Below are positions 24,115 through 32,928 of a stretch of DNA of 64,000 bases, piece after piece; position 1 is the first letter of the stretch, and every line of letters begins with the position of its first letter. The DNA is from Nakamurella alba (lineage in GTDB: Bacteria; Actinomycetota; Actinomycetes; Mycobacteriales; Nakamurellaceae). The position numbers and the translations under genes were made by a program. The stretch is from assembly GCF_009707545.1 (NCBI RefSeq), contig NZ_WLYK01000007.1, positions 1 through 64,000 on the forward strand, in the 5' to 3' direction. The notes beneath the pieces were generated by a model, which had not been told where the DNA came from, made no database searches, and was given only the letters and a program-made list of their open reading frames with translations.

Positions 24115-25020
24115 GTGCCCACCCTCGCCTTCGAGGCCATCGGCACCCACTGGCAGATCGACACCGATCTGCCAGTGGGCGCCGGCCTCGAGGCGCGGGT
24201 GCACGACCTGATCGAGGACTTCGATCGCACCTGGTCCCGCTTCCGGTCCGACTCCATCGTCACCCGGCTCGCCGCCGGGCCGACCGACTGGGCACCGGAC
24301 GCGGACGGTGCCCGGATGCTCGACTTCTACGACCTGCTCTACCGGGCGACCGGCGGCGCGGTCAGCCCGTTGGTGGGCCGGACGCTGGAGCACCTCGGGT
24401 ACGACGCGTCGTACAGCCTGCGGCCGCGGCCGGGCACCGTGCCGGTCCCGGCCTGGGCCGAGCGGATCGACTGGGACGGCAGCACTCTCGCCGTCGCGGA
24501 CGACACCCTGCTCGACGTCGGCGCCGCCGGGAAGGGCCTGCTGGTCGACCTGGTCGGCCAGGCCCTCGCCGACGGCGGCGTCGACAGCTTCCTGGTCGAC
24601 GCCGGCGGGGACATGCTGCACCGCGGGCCCACCCCGGTCCGGGTGGCGCTGGAACACCCCGCCGACCCGACCCGGGCCATCGGGGTGGTCGAGCTGCGCG
24701 ACGCGGCGATCTGCGCGTCGGCGAGCAACCGCCGGGTGTGGGGCGGGCACGACCCGGCCGGCCCCGTGCACCACGTGCTGGACACCGGCACCGCCGCACC
24801 CACCGGCGAGGTGGTCGCCACCTGGGCGATCGCCCAGTCCGCGATGGTGGCCGACGGTCTGGCCACGGCACTCTTCTTCGCCACCGGCCCCGCACTGCAG
24901 GCAGGACTTCGAGAAGCAGCAGCAGGCACCACACCGGCGCCCCATTTCCACTACGTCCGGATGACCGCCCGCGGGGTCGTGACCCACGACGCGGGCCTTC
25001 CCGGGGAGGTATTCCGATGA
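24115..25020 (+). CDS. apbE: FAD:protein FMN transferase
   Basis: 301 residues from GTG 24115, starting 2 bases after the lipoprotein stop; its own stop overlaps the next start (ATGA at 25017-25020). The family features are LAFEAIGTHWQI at the N-terminus, the conserved LLDVGAAGKGLLVDLVGQAL (about residues 138-157), FLVDAGGDML, and HHVLDTGTA near residue 220. ApbE moves FMN from FAD onto a Thr/Ser of a target protein. The targets are very likely the adjacent lipoprotein, and perhaps the membrane protein encoded next. Most ApbE enzymes act outside the cytoplasm; no clear signal peptide is visible here. Confidence 0.92.
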   Translation: MPTLAFEAIGTHWQIDTDLPVGAGLEARVHDLIEDFDRTWSRFRSDSIVTRLAAGPTDWAPDADGARMLDFYDLLYRATGGAVSPLVGRTLEHLGYDASYSLRPRPGTVPVPAWAERIDWDGSTLAVADDTLLDVGAAGKGLLVDLVGQALADGGVDSFLVDAGGDMLHRGPTPVRVALEHPADPTRAIGVVELRDAAICASASNRRVWGGHDPAGPVHHVLDTGTAAPTGEVVATWAIAQSAMVADGLATALFFATGPALQAGLREAAAGTTPAPHFHYVRMTARGVVTHDAGLPGEVFR

Positions 25021-26651
25021 CCACCACACCCGCCACCGGCACGCCCACGGGCACTCCTGGCACAGGCACCACGGCCACAGGCACATCAGCGGCCCCCGGC
25101 ACTGCGTTGAAGGCACCCAACAAGGTGATTGCCGGCGGCACCACGCTGCTGGGCAGACTGGACCGCATGCTCGGCAGGGTCACCATGTACCGGCTGGTGC
25201 TGATCGTGCTGGCGGTGCTCGCCGTCTACTCGATCGTGCTGGCCGCGTTCGACGTGCTGTTCTTCAGTCCCGGCGCGATGCTGGTGAGCCTGGCCATCGC
25301 GGCGGTGACCGTCTACGGCAGCAGCTGGATCGCGGCGAAGGTGGTCGGCGCGCACACCCACCTCGAGTCCTCGCTGATCACCGCGCTGCTGCTGTTCTTC
25401 CTGCTGTGGCCGGACCTGTCCGGCGGGTACCTGCTGGCGGTCGCACTGGCCGGCGTCTTCGCCGGGCTCAGCAAGTTCGTCCTCGCCTGGCGCGGCCGGC
25501 ACATCGCCAACCCCGCGGCGATCGGCGTCGTGCTGGTGACCGTCATCGGCCAGGGCGCGAGCGTCTGGTGGGTGGCGAGCGAGGCACTGTTCTGGCCGAC
25601 CCTGGTCGGCGCCCTGCTGGTGCTGTTCCGCACCCGCCGCCTCGGCTTCGCGCTGATCTTCGTGATCCCCGCGCTGCTGATGACGATCAAGGCGCAGACC
25701 GACTTCGGCGCCACCCTGGGCGCCGGCATCGAGACCGCGCTCTACTCGGCGCCGATCCTGTTCCTGGCCGGCTTCATGCTCAGCGAGCCGCTGACCCAGG
25801 CACCGCTCCGCTGGCAGCGGGCGGTGGTGGCCCTGGTCGTCGCGTTCCTTTACGTGCAGCCCCTGTACTTCCCCGACCTGTTCATCAGCTTCACCCCGGA
25901 GCTGGCCCTGGTCGTCGGCAACGTCATCGCGTTCTGCTTCGGCCAGCGCAAGGGCCTGGACCTGACATTGCGCGAGCGCAAGGAGATCGCCCCGGGCCTG
26001 CACGAGCTGACCTTCTCCAGCCGCCGCAAGCTGCGCAGCAGGGCCGGCCAGTACCTCGAGCTGCAGCTGCCGCACCGCGCCGACAGCCGCGGCACGCGAC
26101 GGGTGTTCAGCCTGGTCAGCTCGCCGAACTCGGACGACGTCGCGATCGCCACCCGGGTGCCGGCGGAGAAGTCGTCGACGTACAAGCAGGCGCTGGCCGG
26201 ACTGGAGCCGGGCCAGCAGGTGCGGGCCACCGGTGTCGCCGGCGACTTCCTGCTGCCGCGGCGGCTGGACCGCAAGGTCGCCCTGGTCGCCGGCGGGATC
26301 GGTGTCACCCCGTTCGTCGCGCAGGTCCGGCACCTGCGGGAGACCGGTGAGCACCGCGACGTGGTGATGATCTACGCGACCGCGTCCACCAGCGACCTGG
26401 CCTACCTGGACGAGTTGGGCGGGGTGCCCGGCGTCGTCGTCAGCCCCGACCGGCCGCCGGCGCTGCCCGCCGGCTGGAGCTGGCACCAGGCGCCGTTCGT
26501 CGGCAAGGATGCGCTGGAGCAGTCCGTGCCCGACCTCGCCGAGCGGTCGGTCTACGTGTCCGGTCCCCCGGCGATGGTCGCGGCCGTACGGCGGTCGGCG
26601 AAGCAGGCCGGCGCCCGCCGGGTGCACACGGACGCCTTCACCGGCTACTGA
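25017..26651 (+). CDS. NqrB/RnfD-like membrane domain fused to ferredoxin-NADP reductase domain
   Basis: 544 residues from ATG 25017, overlapping apbE by 4 bases. About residues 15-45 are a Gly/Thr-rich start, then about ten hydrophobic segments up to residue 305 form an RnfD/NqrB-like membrane part. The C-terminal 235 residues are a ferredoxin reductase module: GQYLELQLPH and RRVFSLVSSP bind FAD, VALVAGGIGVTPFVAQVRHL binds NAD(P), and SGPPAMVAAVR closes the fold. There is no 2Fe-2S domain. The likely flow is NAD(P)H to FAD to a membrane flavin to the flavinylated lipoprotein outside. The final electron acceptor is unknown. Confidence 0.88.
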   Translation: MTTTPATGTPTGTPGTGTTATGTSAAPGTALKAPNKVIAGGTTLLGRLDRMLGRVTMYRLVLIVLAVLAVYSIVLAAFDVLFFSPGAMLVSLAIAAVTVYGSSWIAAKVVGAHTHLESSLITALLLFFLLWPDLSGGYLLAVALAGVFAGLSKFVLAWRGRHIANPAAIGVVLVTVIGQGASVWWVASEALFWPTLVGALLVLFRTRRLGFALIFVIPALLMTIKAQTDFGATLGAGIETALYSAPILFLAGFMLSEPLTQAPLRWQRAVVALVVAFLYVQPLYFPDLFISFTPELALVVGNVIAFCFGQRKGLDLTLRERKEIAPGLHELTFSSRRKLRSRAGQYLELQLPHRADSRGTRRVFSLVSSPNSDDVAIATRVPAEKSSTYKQALAGLEPGQQVRATGVAGDFLLPRRLDRKVALVAGGIGVTPFVAQVRHLRETGEHRDVVMIYATASTSDLAYLDELGGVPGVVVSPDRPPALPAGWSWHQAPFVGKDALEQSVPDLAERSVYVSGPPAMVAAVRRSAKQAGARRVHTDAFTGY

Positions 26652-26767
26652 TCGCCTCCCCCGGCTCCACCGTCGGCGGCGCCCTCCGGTGCCGCCGACG
26701 GTGTGACCACGCCCCGTGTGGGACCGGTGACTCCCGGGTACCGGGTGGAACTGTCGGCGGCGGGCAC

Positions 26768-28351
26768 GTGCAGGCGTCACCGGGGTGGTCGGTGCCGTAC
26801 CGTTCCCGCCGATCAGGAACGGTGTCGGGACGGCGGGTGGGTCGAGTGGCTCGGACGGATCCGGGGCGTCGCCGCGCCCGGGCCCGGTCGTTCCCGGTCC
26901 TCCTTCTCCTGCTCCCGGCCCTGGTCGTCGGCGCCTGCAGCCCGGCGTCCCCGGCGCCCGCCTCCCCGACGGATCCCGCGCCGGCGAGGAGCAGCAGCGC
27001 GCCGGTCACCTCCCCGACCTCCCGTCCGGCACCGGCCGTCGACAGCTCCACGTCCGCCACCCCGAGTGTGCCGAGTACTCCGAGCGGTACGACGCCTTCT
27101 CCCACGCCGGACGAGGCGCAGTTGATCGCCGCCGGGGACGAGGTGGTCCGGTCGGTGGCCGATGCCCTCGCCGCCGACCTGCTGTCCGGCCGGCGCGACG
27201 ACTTCGTCGCCCGGTTCGGCGCGGAGCTGCGTGCCCGGGCCGGCCATTGGTTCGACAACCAGCGCGCCCTCGGCGTGGAGGCGGCGACCTTCTCCACGCT
27301 GCCCGGCGGACTCACCGGCGACGGGCAGGGCAAGGAGCTGCAGCGCACGGTGGTCCTCGGCATCCGCAGCCCGTACGACGACCGCGGATCGCTGCCGGGG
27401 CTGTCCTACCGGCTGACGGTCGGCAGCACCGACGGCGTCCGGCGGATCACCGGGTTCGCCCCCACCTACGTCGACGACCCGATGAACTGCGACTGCGTGC
27501 TGGAGGTGACCCGTGGCGACGAGGTCGCGGTGGTCAGCCGGCGCGACGACAGCACGCTGCAGGGCTGGCCGGACGAGGTCGCGCAGAAGGCCGGCCGGGC
27601 CCGGGACTGGATCGGCGAGCGGCTGGACGGGACCGGCCTGCGGGCCCCCCGCGGCACCGTCGTCTTCCTGGCATCCGCGCCCTATCGCTGGTTCTCCTCC
27701 GCCGCCGCCGGGACCCAGGTCTCCAACGGCACCTTCTCGCTGGCCGAGGCCGCCGGTCGCTACCCGGGGACGAGGGCGTCACCGGACTCGAGGATCGTGC
27801 TCATGCTCGCCGACTCGGCCGGCGAGGTGCTGCACCCGTGGGGCGCCGGCGCCATCTACGCCCAGGACGTGCTGGTGCACGAGATGACCCACCAGCTGAT
27901 GACCCGAAACTCGGCGCTGACCTACAAGGTCGGCGAGGAACCGCTGGCACTCTGGACCATCGAGGGCATCGCGGTGGCGATGGAGGTGCTGCACCGCCGC
28001 AACGGCACCGACCGCAACGACGTCTACCCGCTGCCGGACGACCTGGACAACGTGGACCCGACCTGGATCCGCGAGCACGTGGCGGCGGCGCTGCCCGACC
28101 GGACCCTGCTCTACCAGCAGGACGTCCGGGAACGGAACAACTGGTACGCGTTGTCCGGCACGGTGTTCCTCTACCTCGCCGACACCGAGGGCACCCGCAC
28201 CATGCTGGACGTGGCGCGCTCCGTGTACTCCGGCAACGGCCGCACTCCCTTCGCCTACTTCCCCGACCCGGACCGGGAGGGCGCCACCCTGGCACCGGCC
28301 GCCGCGGAGAAGGACTGGCGGGAGTGGTTGCAGCAGCGGTACGTGCACTGA
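26768..28351 (+). CDS. Lipoprotein with HExxH zinc-peptidase motif
   Basis: 527 residues as read from ATG 26768; the start is uncertain because only the hydrophobic stretch (about 42-56) ending in the lipobox VGAC is strongly constrained. A Pro/Ser/Thr-rich linker runs to about residue 115. The large domain has VLVHEMTHQLMT near residue 372, the HExxH metalloprotease motif, followed by ALWTIEGIAVAME, where the Glu could be the third zinc ligand as in gluzincins. The family appears to be an actinobacterial secreted lipoprotein group of unknown substrate. It is separated by 116 bases from the electron-transfer operon and followed by an ADH gene 45 bases later. Confidence 0.78.
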   Translation: MQASPGWSVPYRSRRSGTVSGRRVGRVARTDPGRRRARARSFPVLLLLLPALVVGACSPASPAPASPTDPAPARSSSAPVTSPTSRPAPAVDSSTSATPSVPSTPSGTTPSPTPDEAQLIAAGDEVVRSVADALAADLLSGRRDDFVARFGAELRARAGHWFDNQRALGVEAATFSTLPGGLTGDGQGKELQRTVVLGIRSPYDDRGSLPGLSYRLTVGSTDGVRRITGFAPTYVDDPMNCDCVLEVTRGDEVAVVSRRDDSTLQGWPDEVAQKAGRARDWIGERLDGTGLRAPRGTVVFLASAPYRWFSSAAAGTQVSNGTFSLAEAAGRYPGTRASPDSRIVLMLADSAGEVLHPWGAGAIYAQDVLVHEMTHQLMTRNSALTYKVGEEPLALWTIEGIAVAMEVLHRRNGTDRNDVYPLPDDLDNVDPTWIREHVAAALPDRTLLYQQDVRERNNWYALSGTVFLYLADTEGTRTMLDVARSVYSGNGRTPFAYFPDPDREGATLAPAAAEKDWREWLQQRYVH

Positions 28352-28396
28352 CCGGTGCCCTGCTGCGATCCGGCCGGGGCCGTTAGGCTCGGGATC

Positions 28397-29410
28397 ATGC
28401 GCGCACTGGTGCTCACCGGGCCGGGGAAGGCGGACGTCCGCGACGTCCCCGCGCCGGTGGCCGGCCCCGGACAGGTCGTCGTCGACGTGCACCGGGTGGG
28501 GGTGTGCGGCACCGACGTGGCCTTCCTGCGCGGCACCATGCCGTACCTGGCGACCGGCCAGGCGGTCTACCCCCTCCGGCCGGGACACGAGTGGTGCGGC
28601 GCGGTCTCGTCGGTCGGACCGGGTGTCGACGAGTCCTGGACCGGTCGCCGGGTGTCCGGCGACACGATGCTCGGGTGCCGGCGGTGCGACCGGTGTGCCC
28701 GCGGACTGCAGCACGTCTGCGCCGACCGGTTCGAGGTCGGTGTGCTGGGCGGGTGGCACGGCGCGCTGGCCGAGCAGGTGCTGGTGCCGGTGACCAGCCT
28801 GCAACCGTTGCCGGACAGCGTGTCCGACGGCGCCGGCGCCATGGTGGAGCCCGGCGGCAACTCCGCCCGCGCGGTGCTGCGCGCCGGGGTCGCCGCCGGC
28901 GAGCGCGTCGCGGTGATCGGGCCCGGCACCCTCGGCCTGCTGGCCGCCGACTTCGCCCGGGCCGCCGGCGCCGAGGTGCACGTGCTGGGCCGCTCCGCCG
29001 GCGGGCTCGACCTGGCCCGCGGCCTCGGGGTGGCCGGGGTGCACCGGGTCGACGACGTCCCCGCACTGGAGTTCCAGGTGGTGATCGACATGTCCAGCGG
29101 GGTCGGGATGCCGCGCCGGGCATTCGATCTCGTGGAGCCCGGCGGCCGGGTCGTGCTGGCCGGGATCGCCGGCGAGCCGACCGCGATCGACGTCCGCGAG
29201 CTGGTGTTCAAGGACGTGACGATGATCGGCGACCTGTCCGGTTCCCCCGCGGCGGAGTTCACCGTCGGCGCCTTCGCCGACGGCACCGTCGACCCGGAGC
29301 CGCTGGTCGCCGCGACCGTCCCGCTGGAGCGGGCGGCCGACGTGCTCGAGGGGTGGCGGCCCGAAGACGCCGGCCCCGGGCCCAAGATGCACATCGACCC
29401 GCGCCGGTGA
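28397..29410 (+). CDS. Zinc-dependent medium-chain alcohol dehydrogenase
   Basis: 337 residues from the ATG at 28397; an ATG 42 bases upstream would add a non-homologous tail. The catalytic zinc ligands lie in GVCGTD (about residue 35) and PGHEWCG (about 60). The structural zinc motif is C-x2-C-x2-C-x7-C (CRRCDRCARGLQHVC, about 90-105). The NAD(P) loop is VIGPGTLGLLAADFARAAGA (about 168-187). Such enzymes oxidise sugars or secondary alcohols; the substrate is not certain. The PucR-type regulator begins 10 bases after its stop, so the pair may be one transcript with the regulator controlling it. Confidence 0.88.
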   Translation: MRALVLTGPGKADVRDVPAPVAGPGQVVVDVHRVGVCGTDVAFLRGTMPYLATGQAVYPLRPGHEWCGAVSSVGPGVDESWTGRRVSGDTMLGCRRCDRCARGLQHVCADRFEVGVLGGWHGALAEQVLVPVTSLQPLPDSVSDGAGAMVEPGGNSARAVLRAGVAAGERVAVIGPGTLGLLAADFARAAGAEVHVLGRSAGGLDLARGLGVAGVHRVDDVPALEFQVVIDMSSGVGMPRRAFDLVEPGGRVVLAGIAGEPTAIDVRELVFKDVTMIGDLSGSPAAEFTVGAFADGTVDPEPLVAATVPLERAADVLEGWRPEDAGPGPKMHIDPRR

Positions 29411-29420
29411 GGCCGGCCCG

Positions 29421-30584
29421 GTGATCGACGTCGACGCGGTCGCCCGCGCCGCCGCCCGGGACGCCGAGGACCTGGACCCGGCCCTGCTCGGCGATCTGCT
29501 GCCGGTGCTGTCGGTCGCTGTGGCGTCCGGGACCCGGATCAGGAAAAGGGATCTCGGCACCTTCTCGGAGATCGGCAAGCATGCCGCGGGCCGCGGTGTG
29601 GTGCTCCGCTCGCTGATCGACCTCTACCTGTCGGCGGCCTGGCGGCTGTGGCGGCGGCTGCCGGAGGTGTCCGCCGACGACCCGAAGGTGGTGGCGCGCG
29701 CGGGAGAGGTGATGCTGCGCGGGGTCTCGGAGGTGACCGCCGCGGTCATCGAGGGATTCCAGTTGGCCCGACGGGATCTCGTCCGGGCCCAGGTGGCGGC
29801 GCGTCGCGAGCTGGTGGACGACCTGCTGCTCGGCGGCAGCCATGCGGTCCCGGCACTGCTCGACCGGGCGTCCCAGTTCGGTCTCGATCTCGCGGGACCG
29901 CAGACGGTGGCGGTGGTCTCGGCGGAGCAGCCGTTCACCGACGCCTCCCCGCTGACCGCACTGATCGAGCGGTCACTGCTCGGCGCGAAGGCGGACGCCG
30001 ATGCCCTGGTCGCGACCAAGGACGACCGACTGGTGGTGATCTTCGCGGCGCCGGACCGGGAGGCCATCGACTTCGTCGTCGACCGGCTGACCGACGTGCT
30101 GCCGAGAACCGGTGGAGCGGTCAGATTGTCGCGAACCGCTGCGGTCGGCGACTGGCGGATGGGCGTCGGCCGCCCCCGGCCCGGTCCCCCCGGCGTCCGA
30201 CTCGCCTACGAAGAAGCCCTGGAAGCGCTGGATCTCGGTGACCGACTCGGTGGGCAGGGCCCGGTGTTCGACGCCGCACAGCTGCTGGTGCACCGGGTAC
30301 TGGTCCGCGACGAGCCGGCCATGCGCGACCTGGTGACCGCCGTTCTCGACCCGCTGCGCACCGCGCGCGGCGGCCCGGAACCGTTGCTGCAGACCATGGA
30401 GGCGTACTTCGCGGAGGGCGGCAACGCCACCGCCGCCGCCCGCCGTCTGCACCTGTCGGTGCGCGCTTTCACCTACCGGCTGGAGCGGATCGCCGCCCTG
30501 CTCGGCCACGACCCGGCCGATCCCGCCGAACGATTCACGCTGCAGACCGCCGTCCTCGGCGCCCGCCTGCTCGGCTGGCCCTGA
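29421..30584 (+). CDS. PucR/CdaR-type helix-turn-helix regulator
   Basis: 387 residues from GTG 29421. The last 60 residues hold the PucR C-terminal HTH: YFAEGGNATAAARRLHLSVRAFTYRLERI (shown in shortened form; the helix-turn-helix is at about 320-345). The preceding part resembles the GGDEF-like sensor region of the CdaR/PucR family, and the N-terminal 150 residues form a helical domain. These proteins usually activate catabolic genes in response to a small ligand. The nearest target is the zinc alcohol dehydrogenase upstream on the same strand. Confidence 0.86.
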   Translation: MIDVDAVARAAARDAEDLDPALLGDLLPVLSVAVASGTRIRKRDLGTFSEIGKHAAGRGVVLRSLIDLYLSAAWRLWRRLPEVSADDPKVVARAGEVMLRGVSEVTAAVIEGFQLARRDLVRAQVAARRELVDDLLLGGSHAVPALLDRASQFGLDLAGPQTVAVVSAEQPFTDASPLTALIERSLLGAKADADALVATKDDRLVVIFAAPDREAIDFVVDRLTDVLPRTGGAVRLSRTAAVGDWRMGVGRPRPGPPGVRLAYEEALEALDLGDRLGGQGPVFDAAQLLVHRVLVRDEPAMRDLVTAVLDPLRTARGGPEPLLQTMEAYFAEGGNATAAARRLHLSVRAFTYRLERIAALLGHDPADPAERFTLQTAVLGARLLGWP

Positions 30585-30599
30585 CCCCCACCCGCCCCC

Positions 30600-30702
30600 G
30601 CGCGAGGATCTTCATCGCTTGCGCGTAGGAAAATGGCGACAACCGTCCCACCTGTACCAAAAGGGGCACGATCACACGCGCAGGCGATGATGATCCTCGC
30701 GC
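30600..30702. repeat. 103-bp element with 27-bp inverted termini
   Basis: The arm at 30600-30626 and the arm at 30676-30702 pair at 25 of 27 bases (GCGCGAGGATC-TTCATCGC-TTGCGCGT against its complement), with a 49-base spacer. Pairing continues into the C-rich and G-rich flanks (CCCACCC and GGGTGGG). It sits exactly between the convergent stops of the PucR and YceI genes. It may be a MITE-like element or a very long bidirectional terminator hairpin. Confidence 0.75.
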
Positions 30703-30718
30703 CGGGTGGGGGGTGGGC

Positions 30719-31285
30719 TCAGTCCTTGACCACCACGACCACGAGGTCGAGGGCCATGGTGCGGCCGAGGATCTTCTCGACGCCGGGGTGGGAGAGCAGG
30801 CGGACGGCGTCCTTGCTGGAGAGCTGGCCGACGGCATGCAGTTCGAGGGCGCCGTCGGCGGCCAGGGTCGGGTCGGCCATGTCGAGCGTGACGTCGAGGA
30901 CGGCGCCGTCGGTGGTCAGCAGGCCGTCGAGCAGCCAGCGGCCGTCCTGACCGGCCGGCCGCAGGGCGCGGGAGACGAAGCTGATGGTCGGGTTGGCCTC
31001 GCTGTCGATGATCCCGGCGCCGTGCAGCAGGGCATCCATGGACGAGCTGCCGCTGGTCAGCGAGCGGGTGTCGACGGCGACCTCGACGGTGCTGGCCAGG
31101 TGGTCCTCGGCCAGCTCGACCTGGCCGGTGACCCGGCCGAACCGGCCGGTGGCGGTGGCGAAGATGCCGACCTTGACCGACACCTTGAGCGCGGACCGGG
31201 AGCACTCGATCGTCCAGCGGCCGGCGGTCAGCCCCTGGACGGAGCAGGCGGTGACCGTGCGGTCGACGGTGGCGGTACGCGCCAT
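30719..31285 (-). CDS. YceI-family protein
   Basis: 188 residues from ATG 31285, preceded by a clear AGGAGG; longer readings upstream lack such a site. The lipocalin-like YceI fold is seen in LTAGRWTIECSRSALKVSVKVG, GRFGRVTGQVEL and VAVDTRSLTSGSSSMDALLHG. YceI proteins bind polyisoprenoids or amphiphilic compounds and are induced by stress or high pH in E. coli. No signal peptide is present, so this member would be cytoplasmic, unlike periplasmic YceI. The gene stands alone. Confidence 0.9.
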   Translation of the reverse strand: MARTATVDRTVTACSVQGLTAGRWTIECSRSALKVSVKVGIFATATGRFGRVTGQVELAEDHLASTVEVAVDTRSLTSGSSSMDALLHGAGIIDSEANPTISFVSRALRPAGQDGRWLLDGLLTTDGAVLDVTLDMADPTLAADGALELHAVGQLSSKDAVRLLSHPGVEKILGRTMALDLVVVVVKD

Positions 31286-31658
31286 GGTGGTGCCTCCTGC
31301 AGCTCGATCGGTGGTGCGCCGGTGCTCCCGGCTGGTGGTGATCGGACTCGTGACACCCGGGTTCGGTTCCGTCCCGGCTCGTACTTTCCGACGCGGATCA
31401 GGAGCGCCGGTCGCCGTCGCTGATACCGGCGCGTGCGTCGACGGCCCCACGGGCTCCGGTCATCTTGCCGGACTCCGGCAGTCCGACCCGACGATGTCAG
31501 CCGGATGTTGCGCTGGTTCCGCAAGCTGTCGGCAGGCATCCTGGGTCAGGTGAGCGGCCGGTGCCCCGGTCCCGGGCCGCGGATCCACCAGATCCACCAG
31601 ATCCAACAGATCCCCCAGTCATCCGAGAGTTCCCCAGCATCCGAGAAGGAGCAGCCAC
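31286..31658. other. Divergent leader with 9-bp tandem repeats upstream of terC
   Basis: 373 bases between the divergent YceI and TerC-like genes. Four head-to-tail copies of ATCCACCAG (with small changes: ATCCACCAG, ATCCACCAG, ATCCAACAG, ATCCCCCAG) fill 31583-31618, about 40 bases before the TerC start. A GGAGCAGCC ribosome binding site follows near 31647. I looked for a yybP-ykoY manganese riboswitch, common before terC genes, but saw no convincing fold. Confidence 0.6.
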
Positions 31659-32762
31659 ATGACCGTCCCGCTGTGGGGCTGGCTCGCGTTCGGCGCGGTC
31701 GTCGTCATCATGTTGACGATCGACCTGCTCGCCCACCGCGGCGCACATGTCATCAAGTTCAAGGAAGCCGCGATCTGGTCCGCCGTCTGGGTGGGCCTCT
31801 CGCTGATCTTCGCCGGCGTCATCTTCGCCACCATGGGCTCCGAGGCGGGTGTCGAGTTCACCACCGCCTGGTTGCTGGAGAAATCGCTCTCCGTCGACAA
31901 CCTGTTTGTCTTCGCCCTGATCTTCGGGTACTTCGCGGTGCCCCGTGAGTACCAGCACCGGGTCCTGTTCTACGGCGTCATCGGCGCGCTGATCTTCCGC
32001 GGCATCTTCCTCGCCGCCGGCGTCGCGATCGTCAACCAGTTCACGGTGATCCTGTTCGTCTTCGCGGCGGTCCTCATCTACAGCGCCTTCAAGCTGCTGC
32101 GCGAGCAGGACGACGAGGACGCCGACATGAGCAAGAACATCGGCGTGCGCCTGCTGCGCAAGTTCTACCCGGTGTCGGACGAGTACCACGGCACGAAGTT
32201 CTTCATCAAGGAGGCCGGCAAGCGGGTCGCCACCCCGCTGCTCGCGGTGGTCGCCGCCATCGAGGCCGCCGACCTGATCTTCGCCGTCGACAGCGTCCCC
32301 GCGGTGCTGGCGGTCAGCGACAACACCTTCATCATCTACAGCTCGAACGCCTTCGCGATCCTGGGCCTGCGGGCGCTGTACTTCCTGCTCGCCGGGCTGT
32401 TGAAGAAGTTCCACTACCTGGGCAAGGGTCTGGCATTCATCCTCGCCTTCATCGGCGTGAAGCTGATCCTGCAGGCCTCGCACAAGATGATCTCCACCTC
32501 GATCCCGGAGATCCCGTCCTGGGTCTCCTTGATCGTGATCGTGGTGGCCCTGGCGGTCTCCATCGTCTGGTCGATCCTCAAGCCCCTCCCCGAGGAGGAG
32601 GACGAGGACACCGGGACCGAACAACTCGCCGGACCCGACGGGCCGGACGGCGGTGGTGGTGCGATCACCTCGGCCGGCGACGGACCCGGCGCCGATCTGC
32701 CGGGCAGCGGGGTCAACCCCGGCGGGCCGGGTCTGACCAAGACGCCGCCCTCGCGCGAGTAG
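31659..32762 (+). CDS. TerC-family integral membrane protein
   Basis: 367 residues with about nine hydrophobic segments. The family signatures are MLTIDLLAHRGAHVIKF at the N-terminus, LLEKSLSVDNLFVFALIF near residue 73 and EAADLIFAVDSVPAVLAV near 205; the buried Asp residues are thought to coordinate cations. TerC proteins are linked to tellurite resistance and, in Bacillus and E. coli relatives, to manganese efflux that metallates exported proteins. No other ter gene is nearby. The acidic, Gly/Pro-rich tail (about 308-367) is extra. The gene is followed by a strong terminator. Confidence 0.92.
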   Translation: MTVPLWGWLAFGAVVVIMLTIDLLAHRGAHVIKFKEAAIWSAVWVGLSLIFAGVIFATMGSEAGVEFTTAWLLEKSLSVDNLFVFALIFGYFAVPREYQHRVLFYGVIGALIFRGIFLAAGVAIVNQFTVILFVFAAVLIYSAFKLLREQDDEDADMSKNIGVRLLRKFYPVSDEYHGTKFFIKEAGKRVATPLLAVVAAIEAADLIFAVDSVPAVLAVSDNTFIIYSSNAFAILGLRALYFLLAGLLKKFHYLGKGLAFILAFIGVKLILQASHKMISTSIPEIPSWVSLIVIVVALAVSIVWSILKPLPEEEDEDTGTEQLAGPDGPDGGGGAITSAGDGPGADLPGSGVNPGGPGLTKTPPSRE

Positions 32763-32772
32763 TCCACACGAT

Positions 32773-32811
32773 CCGAACGGGCCGTTCCCTCACCGGGAGC
32801 GGCCCGTTCGG
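32773..32811 (+). terminator. Strong terminator of the TerC-family gene
   Basis: A 17-bp stem (32773-32789 with 32795-32811) containing only one G-U pair, with a 5-base TCACC loop, begins 10 bases after the TAG stop. It is one of the longest near-perfect hairpins in the window. Confidence 0.8.
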
Positions 32812-32928
32812 CGTTCCGGGGGCAGGAGCAGAATTCGGTGCAGAACGGCTGTCGATCCGGAACCGGCGCTGCGTCATGGGTGCGGACGGGCCGCACGGCC
32901 CGGCACATCGCGATGGAGGAGACCCGCC

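Noticed and set aside
31286-31658. yybP-ykoY manganese riboswitch before the TerC gene
   Set aside because: No clear conserved loops or paired helices could be laid out by eye; only simple repeats were seen.
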